Shown here: in pieces, positions 55,823-64,000 of the stretch | Numbering within the stretch: position 1 is the first letter of the stretch | Layout of the letters: each line of letters starts with the position of its first letter | Assembly: GCA_015075175.1 (NCBI GenBank) | Contig: JABTUV010000007.1 | Span: forward strand, 62,001-126,000 | DNA: 64,000 bases | Reading direction: 5' to 3' | DNA from: a bacterium | Lineage (GTDB): Bacteria > Hinthialibacterota > Hinthialibacteria > H5-UNCL2 | Translations under genes and position numbers: made by a program | The notes under the pieces: model-generated | What the model saw: the letters and a program-made list of their open reading frames with translations, nothing else | What the model was told of the DNA's origin: nothing | Databases searched by the model: none

Positions 55823-57082
55823 CTACAGCGTGTCCAGGGTGGCTTTGCGCAACGGGCCGCCGTGCATGGGCTTGACGACGAACTCTCCGGCCGCCGCTTC
55901 GTCAGGACCGATGTAGACGGCGAAGCGGGCGCCGCACTTATCGGCGCGACTGAAGAAGCGCCTGGGTTACTCGGCCGCCAGCGCCAAGTCGCAGGACTCG
56001 CCCCCGGCGCGGAGGCGCGCGGCGACCTGCATGGCCAGGTTGCGGCTCGGTTCATCCATGTAGCCGACGGCGTACTCGAGGCCGCGAGCGGTCGCGGGAG
56101 CCTTGCCCAGCTGCGCCAGGAGCTCCATGACGACCACGTCGCCGAAACCCAGCCCCACGCACGGCATTCTCTCCCCGCCCAGCGTGGAAAGCAGGTTGTC
56201 ATAGCGGCCACCGCCGAAAATCGCGCGGAAGCGGCCCGCGGTATCGAACGCTTCAAATACGATGCCGGTATAATATCCCAGTCCGCGAATCACAGTTAGA
56301 TCAAAGTCAAGATACTGCCCAAAGCCGAGGTCGCGCGCGTGGTCGAAGAGCGTGTGCAGATCCGCGACGGCCGAGTCCCCGGCCAGTCGGCCGTCCACGT
56401 CCTCCAGCGACCGGAGAGCCAGCATCTCGAACACGCGTCCCGCGTCCGCTTCACCGACGCCCTCCGCGCGGAGGAGTTCCCGCACCTGGTCGTCGCTGAT
56501 CTTGCCGCGCTTGTCCAAGGCCAGACAAAGGGCGGTGAAATGTTCCGGCGCAATGCCGCTGCGGGCGAAAAGACCGGCGAGCACGGCGCGGCTGCCGACA
56601 CGCACGCGGAAGTCTTCATGGGACAAGCCGAGCCGACGCAAAGCGGCGATGGCCGCGCCAAGCACTTCCGCCTCGGCCAGGACGGACTCCTCGCCGACGA
56701 TGTCCAGGTTCCACTGATAGTGCTCGCGCTTACGGCCGCGCGTCATGCGTTCATAGCGAAAGCACTGAGCGATGGCGGACCACTTGAGCGGGAAACTCAG
56801 AGCTCCCTGGCGCGCGATGATCATGCGGGCCAGGCTGGGCGTAAGTTCGGGACGAAGGGCCAATCCGCGTCCGCTCTTATCTTGAAACGCGTAGATTTGT
56901 TCGCTGATTTCCTCGCCGGCCTTGCGTTCCAGAAGGTCGAGGGTCTCGACCACGGGCGCGTCGTACTCCTCAAAGCCCCACAGTCGCGCAGTTTCGCGCC
57001 AGGCGGAGAAGAGAGCGTCGCGGGCGCGAAAGTCCTCGGGATAGAAGTCGCGCATGCCGCGCGGCGGTGCAAAGGTGTGCAT
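55823..57082 (-). CDS. hisS: Histidyl-tRNA synthetase (one frameshift near the 3' end)
   Basis: Class II synthetase of about 419 residues. It has PPRGMRDFYPEDFRARD at the N-terminus, motif 1 and motif 2 regions in LALRPELTPSLARMI and FRYERMTRGRKREHYQWN, then the HisA-like DLTVIRGLGYYTGIVFEA and motif 3 FGGGRYDNL, GLGFGDVVVMELL. A frameshift near 55965 separates this from the anticodon-binding tail KCGARFAVYIGPDEAAAGEF and the end KPMHGGPLRKATLDTL. Because the gene is essential, a sequencing error is likely. The start at 57082 is next to REP repeats and lacks a clear ribosome site. Confidence 0.92.
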
Positions 57083-57103
57083 GGCGCTTGCGTTTAGTTC
57101 CCC

Positions 57104-57216
57104 CTCACCCTGGCCCTCTCCCTGAGGGAGAGGGGAGTTCCCCCTCACCCTGGCCCTCTCCCCGAGGGAGAGGAGAGTTCCCCCTCACCCTGGCCCTCTC
57201 CCCGAGGGAGAGGGGA
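57104..57216. repeat. Three REP-like CCCTCACCCTGGCCCTCTCCC units
   Basis: Three 36-40 base units between hisS and tyrS. The tyrS coding region runs into the last unit and takes its TGA stop and the final residues PSPSGRGPG from it. Confidence 0.8.
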
Positions 57217-58513
57217 TATGCGGACGCGAGCAGGCTGGCGCTTGCCTTACGGCCAGTACCAAGCCGTCGCGGGGATGAAGTCGCGCGTTTTCGTCCCGCT
57301 GGGTCTCGCCATCCACTCGCAGGCCGCCCTGCTTCACCATGCGGCGCAGCGCGCTCCGGCTCATGGGCTGCCCGTTCCGGTCGGGGAACTTTGCGCGGTC
57401 GAAGAGCTCGATCACGCCGATGGCGCCGTCTCGCAACTCGGCGGGAGAAAGGATGACTTCCGGCATCTCGTCAGGAGCCAGGAAGTCGGCGAAGCGATGG
57501 CCGCACTTCTTGCAGACGGCGTTGACGTAAGGGTTGAGCGTCCCGCAGTCCGGACATGCGCGCGTCTCGTGCAGCCGGAACTCCTTCTCGGCGGCAGCCG
57601 CCGCGGACTCGCCGTGATACATGGCGGTGATTACGCGCGCCAGCCTGCGCTTCAGCTCCATGGGCGGCGCGCCGGAGGCCAGCTCGCGCTCCATCGACTC
57701 GATCTCGGACGTGGAAACGGCGGTTGTCAGCGTGAAGTACTTCAGGATCAGGCGGTCGGGGATCGACATGGTCTTGGCGAACATGGTCGCGGGCGGCTCG
57801 TCGATGCCGATGTAGTTGCCCAGGCTCTTGGACATCTTCTGCACGCCGTCGGTTCCCTCCAGCATGGGCAAGGACATGACAACCTGGCGCGGCTGGCCGT
57901 AATACTCCTGCACGGGGCGCGACATGAGCATGTTGAAGGTCTGTTCGGTGGCGCCGATCTCGACGTCTGCCTGGAGCGCCACGGAATCATAGGCGGTGAG
58001 AATGCAGTACAACAGTTCGTGCAGGTGGATGGGCGCCTGCTCCACCATGCGGCGCTGGAATATGTCGCGCTCCAACATGCGCGCCAGCGTGACCTGGCCG
58101 GTGAGTTTGAGGAACTCGGCCAGCCCCATCTTCTCATACCATTCGCTGTTGTAGCGGATTTCCGTCTTTTCCGGATCGAGGACCTTATAGACCTGCTGGA
58201 CGTAGGTGCGGGCGTGCTCGCGCACCTCGTCGCGCGAGAGCGGGGGCCGCGTTTTGACGCGGCCGGTCGGATCGCCGATCATGGCGGTAAAGTCGCCGAT
58301 GAGAAAAATGATCCGGTGGCCGAGGACCTGAAGGTCGGCCAGCTTGCGCAACGGTACGGTGTGGCCGAGATGCAAGTCGGGCGCAGTGGGATCGACGCCC
58401 AACTTGACGCGCAGGGGCCGGCCGAGCTTGAGTTTGTCGACCAGTTCGGCCTCCGTCTCGATGGCGACCACGCCCCGACGGAACACCTCCAACTGCTCGG
58501 CGATGGGTTTCAT
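57185..58513 (-). CDS. tyrS: Tyrosyl-tRNA synthetase with inserted zinc ribbon
   Basis: A 442-residue class I synthetase. HLGH is at residues 48-51, DFTAMIGDPTGR at 74-85, QADVEIGATEQTFNML at 181-196 and KMSKS at 226-230. An S4-like RNA-binding domain is at the C-terminus (MSRSALRRMVKQGGLRVDGE). Between them, residues 320-337 carry C-P-D-C and C-K-K-C pairs spaced ten residues apart, a zinc-ribbon not usual in bacterial TyrRS. The last residues come from a REP repeat. The ATG at 58513 is preferred; six codons of extra frame lie upstream. Confidence 0.93.
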   Translation of the reverse strand: MKPIAEQLEVFRRGVVAIETEAELVDKLKLGRPLRVKLGVDPTAPDLHLGHTVPLRKLADLQVLGHRIIFLIGDFTAMIGDPTGRVKTRPPLSRDEVREHARTYVQQVYKVLDPEKTEIRYNSEWYEKMGLAEFLKLTGQVTLARMLERDIFQRRMVEQAPIHLHELLYCILTAYDSVALQADVEIGATEQTFNMLMSRPVQEYYGQPRQVVMSLPMLEGTDGVQKMSKSLGNYIGIDEPPATMFAKTMSIPDRLILKYFTLTTAVSTSEIESMERELASGAPPMELKRRLARVITAMYHGESAAAAAEKEFRLHETRACPDCGTLNPYVNAVCKKCGHRFADFLAPDEMPEVILSPAELRDGAIGVIELFDRAKFPDRNGQPMSRSALRRMVKQGGLRVDGETQRDENARLHPRDGLVLAVRQAPACSRPHIPSPSGRGPG

Positions 58514-58654
58514 GGTGCTTTCATCCCGCATGATGGCGCCAGTAAATCAGAATCGGGCGCGCAATTCAAGCGCTTGCACGGGCGGCCCATGCGTGCTAGC
58601 GTAACCGCCGCGACGCGAGATGGCGTCCCATTCATTGCACCAAGGCGGCCGGCC

Positions 58655-58918
58655 ATGCAGCACGTCATCCAGCTTCCCACGCTCCGCAAGGCGCTGGCGG
58701 AGGAGTTCAACATCGACGAGTACATCCTGAACTCCAGCGACGACGTGTTCGGCGCCATCCAACTCTTGGTCGAGGCCGAATGGGTGTTCGACAGCCAGCT
58801 GTCCGGGGTGGCCGTGGATTGGAGCGGGGACGTGATCACACTGTCGGTGGACGATGCCCGACAGGACGTGAACCGGAGCCTGAGCGAGCTCCAGGAACAT
58901 CTGGCGCGTTATGCGTGA
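58655..58918 (+). CDS. Hypothetical small protein
   Basis: An 87-residue open frame from ATG 58655 with predicted alternating helices and strands (QHVIQLPTLRKALAEEFNID, DVFGAIQLLVEAEWVF, SGDVITLSVDDARQDVNRSL). It is acidic and soluble. AAGG lies upstream, but at poor spacing. It is divergent from tyrS and convergent with the E2-like gene. No family was recognised. Confidence 0.5.
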   Translation: MQHVIQLPTLRKALAEEFNIDEYILNSSDDVFGAIQLLVEAEWVFDSQLSGVAVDWSGDVITLSVDDARQDVNRSLSELQEHLARYA

Positions 58919-58929
58919 AGGGTTGCCCG

Positions 58930-59030
58930 CCGCTCGCGTCGGCGGCGGGAACGCCGCCGGGACCGGCGACTGAGAGTCGCCGCTACGGCGCGAATGGCGG
59001 CAGGCGCAGCACGCTGCGCAACTACGGCTC
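58930..59030. repeat. Palindromic repeats including repeat A
   Basis: Contains GGCGGCGGGAACGCCGCC (about 58941), GGCGACTGAGAGTCGCC (58965-58981) and repeat A from 59004 (GCGCAGCACGCTGCGC then AACTAC). The TAG stop of the E2-like gene lies in repeat A. Confidence 0.6.
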
Positions 59031-60003
59031 GGGTGGGAACATGAGGGCGACGGGGTTGGCCATGAGGCGTCGGACGGCGCGCAAGTAGTCGCTGGCCAGG
59101 GCCACGGTAATCACGCGGCAATCCAGGGTCAACGTCAGCGTCTGCGTCTTGTCGGCGCGCACGCCGCCCACGCCCAGGCGGGCGACCGTGGGAGGAAGGA
59201 TGGGTGCGGAGAAGCGGCCGATGGCCTCGAAGGGCAGCACCTGCGCCAGCAGGGTCTCATAGCTGCGCTGTTCGGCGGTGAGTTGACCGCGTCGCGCCAG
59301 CGCCTCCAGCGACCGCAGACTTCCCAACAGATCCGGCGCGGACATGCGCGCCACGTCGGCGAGTACCGCCACGATCTCGCGCCCGTCGACATCCACCACG
59401 AATCGAGATTGACCTTCTTCTTCCGCAGGACGCGCCGTCCGTCAGAGCGCGCGTTGAGCTGGGGGATTTTCTCCAAGGCGCACGGCGGCCACCAGGGCGA
59501 TCCGCTCGGCGAAGAGCTTTGCGTTCAGGTTCACGAAAACCGCGGTTGTAGTCGGCGACCACCGCGACGGCTTTTTCCACGTTAATCCGGCAATGCACGA
59601 CCGCCTGTGGAATCTCCCGCCAGGCGCGCGTCATCTCATAGACGCGCGTCAGTTCCTCCTGATCCAAGACGAGCATCTGATCTTCGTCAGTAATGTCGCC
59701 GGTGGGATTGGGGAGGGCGCGCGGCGGCGCGGGGCCGGTTTCTCTCCGCATCGGCGGAGGCTCGAGTTCGACCAGCGCGGCGCCGACGGAGACGTCCGCG
59801 CCCAGGGGGACGAGAAAGCGCCGGATGCGGCCTTCGCGCGGCGACTCGACCTGCATGGCGGCCTTGTCCGTCTGCACCTCAGCCACGAAGTCGCCGCGTC
59901 TGACTTGGGCCCCTTCGCGCACCAGCCAGCGCAGCACCTTGCCCTGCGTCATGCGGTCCGTCAACTTGGGAAGAAGAATCTGATGCGCGGGAGGAGTCGC
60001 CAC
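59022..60003 (-). CDS. Lipoyl/E2-like acyltransferase lacking the HxxxDG motif (frameshifted)
   Basis: About 327 residues from GTG 60003 (GAAGGGGG six bases upstream). Residues 1-80 are a lipoyl domain with the attachment lysine K47 in VQTDKAAMQV. A short linker follows, with no peripheral-subunit-binding domain. The acyltransferase fold continues in pieces (IPQAVVHCRINVEKAVAVV, then PQLNARSDGRRVLRKKKVNL, then REIVAVLADVARMSAPDL, then GRFSAPILPPTVARLGVGG). The site expected to read DHRVVDG reads DCRVITV, so catalytic H and DG are missing. Frames change at least twice between 59545 and 59390. It lies 12 bases after nuoM. Confidence 0.75.
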
Positions 60004-60015
60004 GTCCGACCCCCT

Positions 60016-61545
60016 TCAGTCCTGCACGTCGCGTTCGTCGGCGACCGCCCAGAGCGCGCGGCCCTCAATCATCGAGGTTCCCGAAGGAAGCGCGGTACTC
60101 ATAGTTTTCTCAATCTTCGCCGCCTCCCGCTCAACCACGGAAAGAACCGGCTTCGGATAGATGCCGATCCAGAATGCGGGTATCACAAGCAACATCAGCG
60201 CAAGACTCTCGCGCAATCCGATGTCCCGCAATTTTGCATATTCGCTCTTGGCCGGTTTGCCAAGCATCCCGGCCTGAAACATCTTGAGCAGGTAAATCGC
60301 GCCCAGGACGACGCCGGTAGCGGCGAAAACGGTCAGCCACACGCTGTTCTTCCAGCTGCCCAACAGCACCAGGAACTCGCCCACGAAACCATTCAGAAAG
60401 GGCAGGCCCGCAGACGAAAGCATCATGATGGCGAAGAAGCCGGTCAGTCTCCCCAGCGGGTCGGCGAGGCCGCCGAGTTCCTTCATTTGGCGCGTGTGGG
60501 TGCGATCGTAAATCAGACCGGCGCAAAGAAAGAGACCGCTCGTGGAAATGCCGTGATTGATGATCTGCATGATGCCGCCTGAAATGGCGGGGACGTTCCA
60601 GGTAAAGCAACCCAAAATCACAAAACCCATGTGCGAGACGGAGGAGTACGCAATCAGGCGCTTGAGGTCCTTTTGCGCAAAGGCGAGGAGCGCGCCGTAG
60701 ATGATGGCGATTACGGCCAGCGTGTTGATGAATCCGGCCGCCTCGGCGGCTGCCGCGGGGAAGAAGGGGATGCAAAAACGCAGGATGCCGTAGGCGCCGG
60801 TTTTAAGCAGTACGCCGGCGAGCATGATGGAACCGGCGGTAGGCGCCTGCGTATGCGCGTCGGGCAACCAGGTATGCAACGGAAACAGCGGAACCTTGAT
60901 GGCGAAGGCGACGAAAAAGCCCCAGAAAAGCCACTTCTGCGTGACGGGATCCAGTCGTGGGGCGAGCGCGGCGAGTGCGGCCACGTCGAAAGTCCCCGTC
61001 TGATTATACAGCACGATGATGGCAAGCAGCATGAAAATCGAACCGGCCAGCGTGAAAAGGAAGAACTTGACGGCGGCGTAGATGCGCTGCTCCGAGCCCC
61101 AGATGCCGATGATGAAATAAAGGGGGATCAGCATCATTTCCCAGAAAACGTAAAACACGAAAAGGTCGCCGGCCAGAAACGTTCCGACGATTCCGGCCTC
61201 CAGCAAAAAAAGACAAAAGTAATAGGCCGGTTCGCTCTTGCGAATCACGCCCACGGAGTAAAGAACACAGTTGAAATTAAGAATCGTCGTCAAAAGAATC
61301 AGGGGCGTGGAAAGACCGTCGGCGACCAAACTGAAGTTGACCGACCAGCTCCAGGCGGAGAACCACGGAATGGAGTAGTCCACCCTGGCGCCGCTGAGCG
61401 GCAACCCAAGGGACCAGAGCGCGATCAAGCCGGAGGCGACGAGCGCGACCATGCGCACGAGGTTGGGAGAGGTCGAGCGCGGCGCGAGGAGCAGGAGCAC
61501 CGCGACCAAAAGTGGGACAAAAACGAGTATCGGCAGTAAATACAT
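60016..61545 (-). CDS. nuoM: NADH-quinone oxidoreductase subunit M
   Basis: A 509-residue membrane protein of complex I with about 14 hydrophobic segments, a proton-pumping antiporter-like subunit. FVFYVFWEMMLIPLYFIIG contains the conserved glutamate, and FWGFFVAFAIKVPLFPLHTWLPDAHTQAPT has the lysine and the signature HTWLPDAHT. KDLKRLIAYSSVSHMGFVILG follows. Intact. The ATG is eight bases after the nuoL stop. Confidence 0.95.
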   Translation of the reverse strand: MYLLPILVFVPLLVAVLLLLAPRSTSPNLVRMVALVASGLIALWSLGLPLSGARVDYSIPWFSAWSWSVNFSLVADGLSTPLILLTTILNFNCVLYSVGVIRKSEPAYYFCLFLLEAGIVGTFLAGDLFVFYVFWEMMLIPLYFIIGIWGSEQRIYAAVKFFLFTLAGSIFMLLAIIVLYNQTGTFDVAALAALAPRLDPVTQKWLFWGFFVAFAIKVPLFPLHTWLPDAHTQAPTAGSIMLAGVLLKTGAYGILRFCIPFFPAAAAEAAGFINTLAVIAIIYGALLAFAQKDLKRLIAYSSVSHMGFVILGCFTWNVPAISGGIMQIINHGISTSGLFLCAGLIYDRTHTRQMKELGGLADPLGRLTGFFAIMMLSSAGLPFLNGFVGEFLVLLGSWKNSVWLTVFAATGVVLGAIYLLKMFQAGMLGKPAKSEYAKLRDIGLRESLALMLLVIPAFWIGIYPKPVLSVVEREAAKIEKTMSTALPSGTSMIEGRALWAVADERDVQD

Positions 61546-61553
61546 GGTTCCCT

Positions 61554-63469
61554 CTAGGCGCTCAACCAGACGACGGCGAGAATGATCACGGCGCCGATGA
61601 ACATGCCGAGCACGTAGCTCTGCGCCTGGCCTGACTGAAGGGCGCGCAGCTTGCGTCCGGTCGCTTGCACCAGGGCAGCGAGGCCGTGGACGACGCCATC
61701 GATGCCCATCGCGTCAAACACGCTCGCCAGCCACGCCGCGGTCAACAGGCGCTTGACGAACACGCGGTCGTAAAATTCATCCACGCCCAGCTTGTTCTGC
61801 GACGCGCGATAGAGAAACTGGAGATTGCGGGCCATGGACTCCAGCCAGCCGCCGGACGGCGACGTAGAGGAAGGGCGGCGAAGGCCACGCCGCAAAGGGC
61901 AAGCACCCACATCATGCCGGTGAGGAGCCACTCCTGCCAGGTCGCCAGTTCATGCGCCTCGCCTGCGCCGACGGCAGCGACGGTCATCAACCCGGCGGTC
62001 TTGGCCTCGAGGAATTCCGAGAAGGCCGTATGGCCGCCGAAGAGATGGGGCCAGTTGAAGGCGCCTGCAATCACGGCGAAGAAGGCGAGTACCACCAACG
62101 GCAGGGTCATCACGCGCGGCGACTCATTCACATGATGCCAGGCCTCGTCGCCGCCGCGAAACCGACCGAAGAAGGTCATGAAGACGGCGCGGAAGGTGTA
62201 AAACGCCGTCAGAACCGCCGTGACGACTGAACCGAACCAGAGCAAATAGTTCCCGCGCGTGAAGGCGCTCTCGATGATGGCGTCCTTGGAAATGGAACCG
62301 GAAAGCAATGGAACGCCCGCCAGGGCCGCACCGGAGAGGACGAAGGTGAGGAACGTGACGGGCATCTTCTTTCTCAACCCGCCCATTTTGCGCATGTCCT
62401 GCTCGTGGTGCAACGCGCAGATCACGCTACCCGCGCCGAGAAAGAGGCAGCCCTTGAAGAAGGCGTGGGTGAACAGATGAAAGATCGCCGCGGTAAAGGC
62501 GCCCGTGCCCAGTGCGAGGAACATATATCCAAGTTGACTCACAGTTGAGTAGGCGAGGACCTTCTTGATGTCGTTCTGAGTCAGTGCGATGAATCCGGCG
62601 ACCATGGCGGTGCTGGTCCCGATGACGGCGACCACGGTCATGGTATATCCGCCGAGGACAAAGAGAGGCGCGAGCCGGGCCACCATGTACACTCCGGCGG
62701 TGACCATGGTCGCGGCGTGGATGAGAGCGGAGACGGGCGTGGGGCCGGCCATGGCGTCGGGAAGCCAGACGTAGAGGGGAATCTGCGCCGACTTGCCCGT
62801 CGCGCCGACGAAAAGAAGCAAAGTCGCCAGCGGAAGAATGGCGGCGATGGCCTCGCGGCGATTAATCAGCTCTGAAATCTCCAGCGTTCCCGCGCTCCAG
62901 AAAAGCACGAACATGCCCAGAAGAAAGCCAAAGTCGCCGATGCGATTGACGATGAAGGCCTTGCGGCCGGCGTCGTTGCACCAGTCCTCTTCGCGATAAT
63001 AACCGATCAGAAGATACGAGCAGAGTCCCACGCCTTCCCAGCCCACGAAAAGCAGAGGCAGGTTGTCGGCCAAGACCAAAATGTACATGGCGCAGGCGAA
63101 CATGGAGAAGTAACAGAAGAACAGATGAATGCGTGGATGGCCGGCCATGTAACCGTTGGCGTAAAGAAAGATCCAAAAGCCGACGAAGCTGACGACCATG
63201 AGCATGACGGTGGTCAAGGCATCGACGTGGAAACTAAGATTGACGCTCAGACCTCCGGCGGTAATCCAGGGAACGGAACTGCGCACGCTCAATGGCCCGT
63301 CGGGGGCGCCCAGGACCCTGACCAGGAGGTAGGAAGACAGGATGAGCGTGACGAACATGGCGGCGGTAGCCACGGGGCCGCAGAAGCGCTTGGCGCGCGA
63401 GCCGAGGACTCCGCAGAAGAGGGAGGCGAGGGCCATGATGATCGGGATTGCGTAAACCGCGTAGTCCAT
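61554..63469 (-). CDS. nuoL: NADH-quinone oxidoreductase subunit L (one frameshift)
   Basis: About 638 residues, the largest antiporter-like subunit. It contains LLFVGWEGVGLCSYLLIGYY with the conserved glutamate, GKSAQIPLYVWLPDAMAGPTPVSALIHAATMVTAG (in parts), and QNDIKKVLAYSTVSQLGYM. The HL helix and last transmembrane helix follow in another frame after an indel near 61865 (FLYRASQNKLGVDEFYDRVFV to the end AVIILAVVWLSA). The start at 63469 has AGGAAGAG upstream, overlapping the nuoN stop region. Confidence 0.93.
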
Positions 63470-63478
63470 CGTCTCTTC

Positions 63479-64000
63479 CTACCAGATGCGCGCCGCCAGC
63501 GCCCCGATCCAGGAGAGGAGCGACTGCGGGAGGATTCCAAAACCGACGACCGACAGGGCCGTGACCACGAGCGCCAGACGAATGCGGTAGCCATAGGACT
63601 GCGGCAGGAGAACCATGCCCATCTCAGGCCGCATGTACATGTAGACCAGAAGTTTGATGTAATAGTACGCCGCAATCACGGAGGTCAACAGCGCGATGAG
63701 GACGAGGCCAAGGTAATCGCGCGCGGCCGTCACAAAAACGGCATACTTGCCTATGAAACCCAACGGTGAGAGGAATGCCCGTCATGGAAAGCAGGGCGAG
63801 CAGGTGAATGATGGCAGGCCAGGCTGGCGTTCGAAGAGGCCGGTGTATTGGGCCATATCGCGGTCGCCCTGGCGTCCCAGCGCGACCAAGACGGGAAAAG
63901 CGGCCAGGGTCATCATGCAATAGGCGGCGATATACGAGGGCGGCGCGGGCGCCGTCGCCGCCCGCCCCGCCAGCACGACGGTGGCGGCGACGCATGTAAC
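63479..64000 (-). CDS. nuoN: NADH-quinone oxidoreductase subunit N (partial, frameshifted)
   Basis: The C-terminal third of a complex I antiporter-like subunit runs off the right edge. Pieces in order are SYIAAYCMMTLAAFPVLVAL, then (second frame) IIHLLALLSMTGIPLTVG, then GFIGKYAVFVTAARDYLGL with SVIAAYYYIKLLVYMYMR, typical of NuoN. Two frame changes lie near 63830 and 63765. It precedes nuoL, which is unusual because nuoN normally follows nuoM. Confidence 0.8.

Noticed and set aside
57218-58918. 566-codon plus-strand frame opposite tyrS
   Set aside because: Antisense shadow of tyrS. Only its last 87 codons, downstream of 58655, could be a real small gene.

Overview
The window is a 64 kb piece of a GC-rich bacterial chromosome, most likely from an uncultivated lineage known from metagenomes. 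Several contents fit a PVC- or FCB-associated candidate phylum of the Hydrogenedentota or Sumerlaeota kind: a class I lysyl-tRNA synthetase, a DUF6599/DUF362/polyferredoxin operon, a glucosamine-6-phosphate deaminase fused to a LmbE-type deacetylase, many M24 peptidases and a heavy load of dispersed palindromic repeats. This placement is an inference from gene content. No rRNA gene is present to test it. There is no phage, plasmid or CRISPR signal.

Layout: 0-9.4 kb holds a GNAT and LmbE pair, a flavoprotein reductase, a large exported protein of unknown function, a beta-hydroxyacid dehydrogenase, a sulfite-oxidase-like molybdoenzyme and a higBA toxin-antitoxin pair. 9.4-13.5 kb is a tightly coupled operon ending in a membrane polyferredoxin. 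13.6-22.4 kb carries two metallophosphoesterases, a nucleotide-sugar epimerase and three paralogous M24 metallopeptidases. 22.4-31.8 kb holds a lemA/M48 peptidase pair, two amino-sugar deaminase genes separated by inverted repeat arrays, and a zinc uptake locus (ribbon-helix-helix regulator, znuA, znuC, znuB). 32.2-41 kb has a cardiolipin synthase and the addB-addA recombination nuclease. 41.2-47.4 kb is an envelope or lipid cluster (CDP-alcohol phosphotransferase, two glycosyltransferases, FAD oxidoreductase, cobalamin radical SAM protein) with a nested repeat array in the middle. 47.4-58.9 kb contains a KamA-family radical SAM protein, two tRNAs, purA, a formyltransferase, a DUF4070 radical SAM protein, and three aminoacyl-tRNA synthetases (lysK, hisS, tyrS). 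59-64 kb is a complex I segment (nuoN, nuoL, nuoM) followed by an acyltransferase-like E2 protein.

Three features stand out. First, an exact parS centromere sequence lies inside the FAD oxidoreductase gene, which suggests this locus is in the origin-proximal domain. Second, repeats occupy almost every intergenic gap; one hairpin family shows compensatory base changes in its stems, and several palindromes supply the stop codons of neighbouring genes. Third, at least thirteen genes, including housekeeping genes such as hisS and nuoL, are broken by frameshifts. Because essential genes are affected, indel errors in the assembly are more likely than true decay, and joined coordinates are given for these genes.
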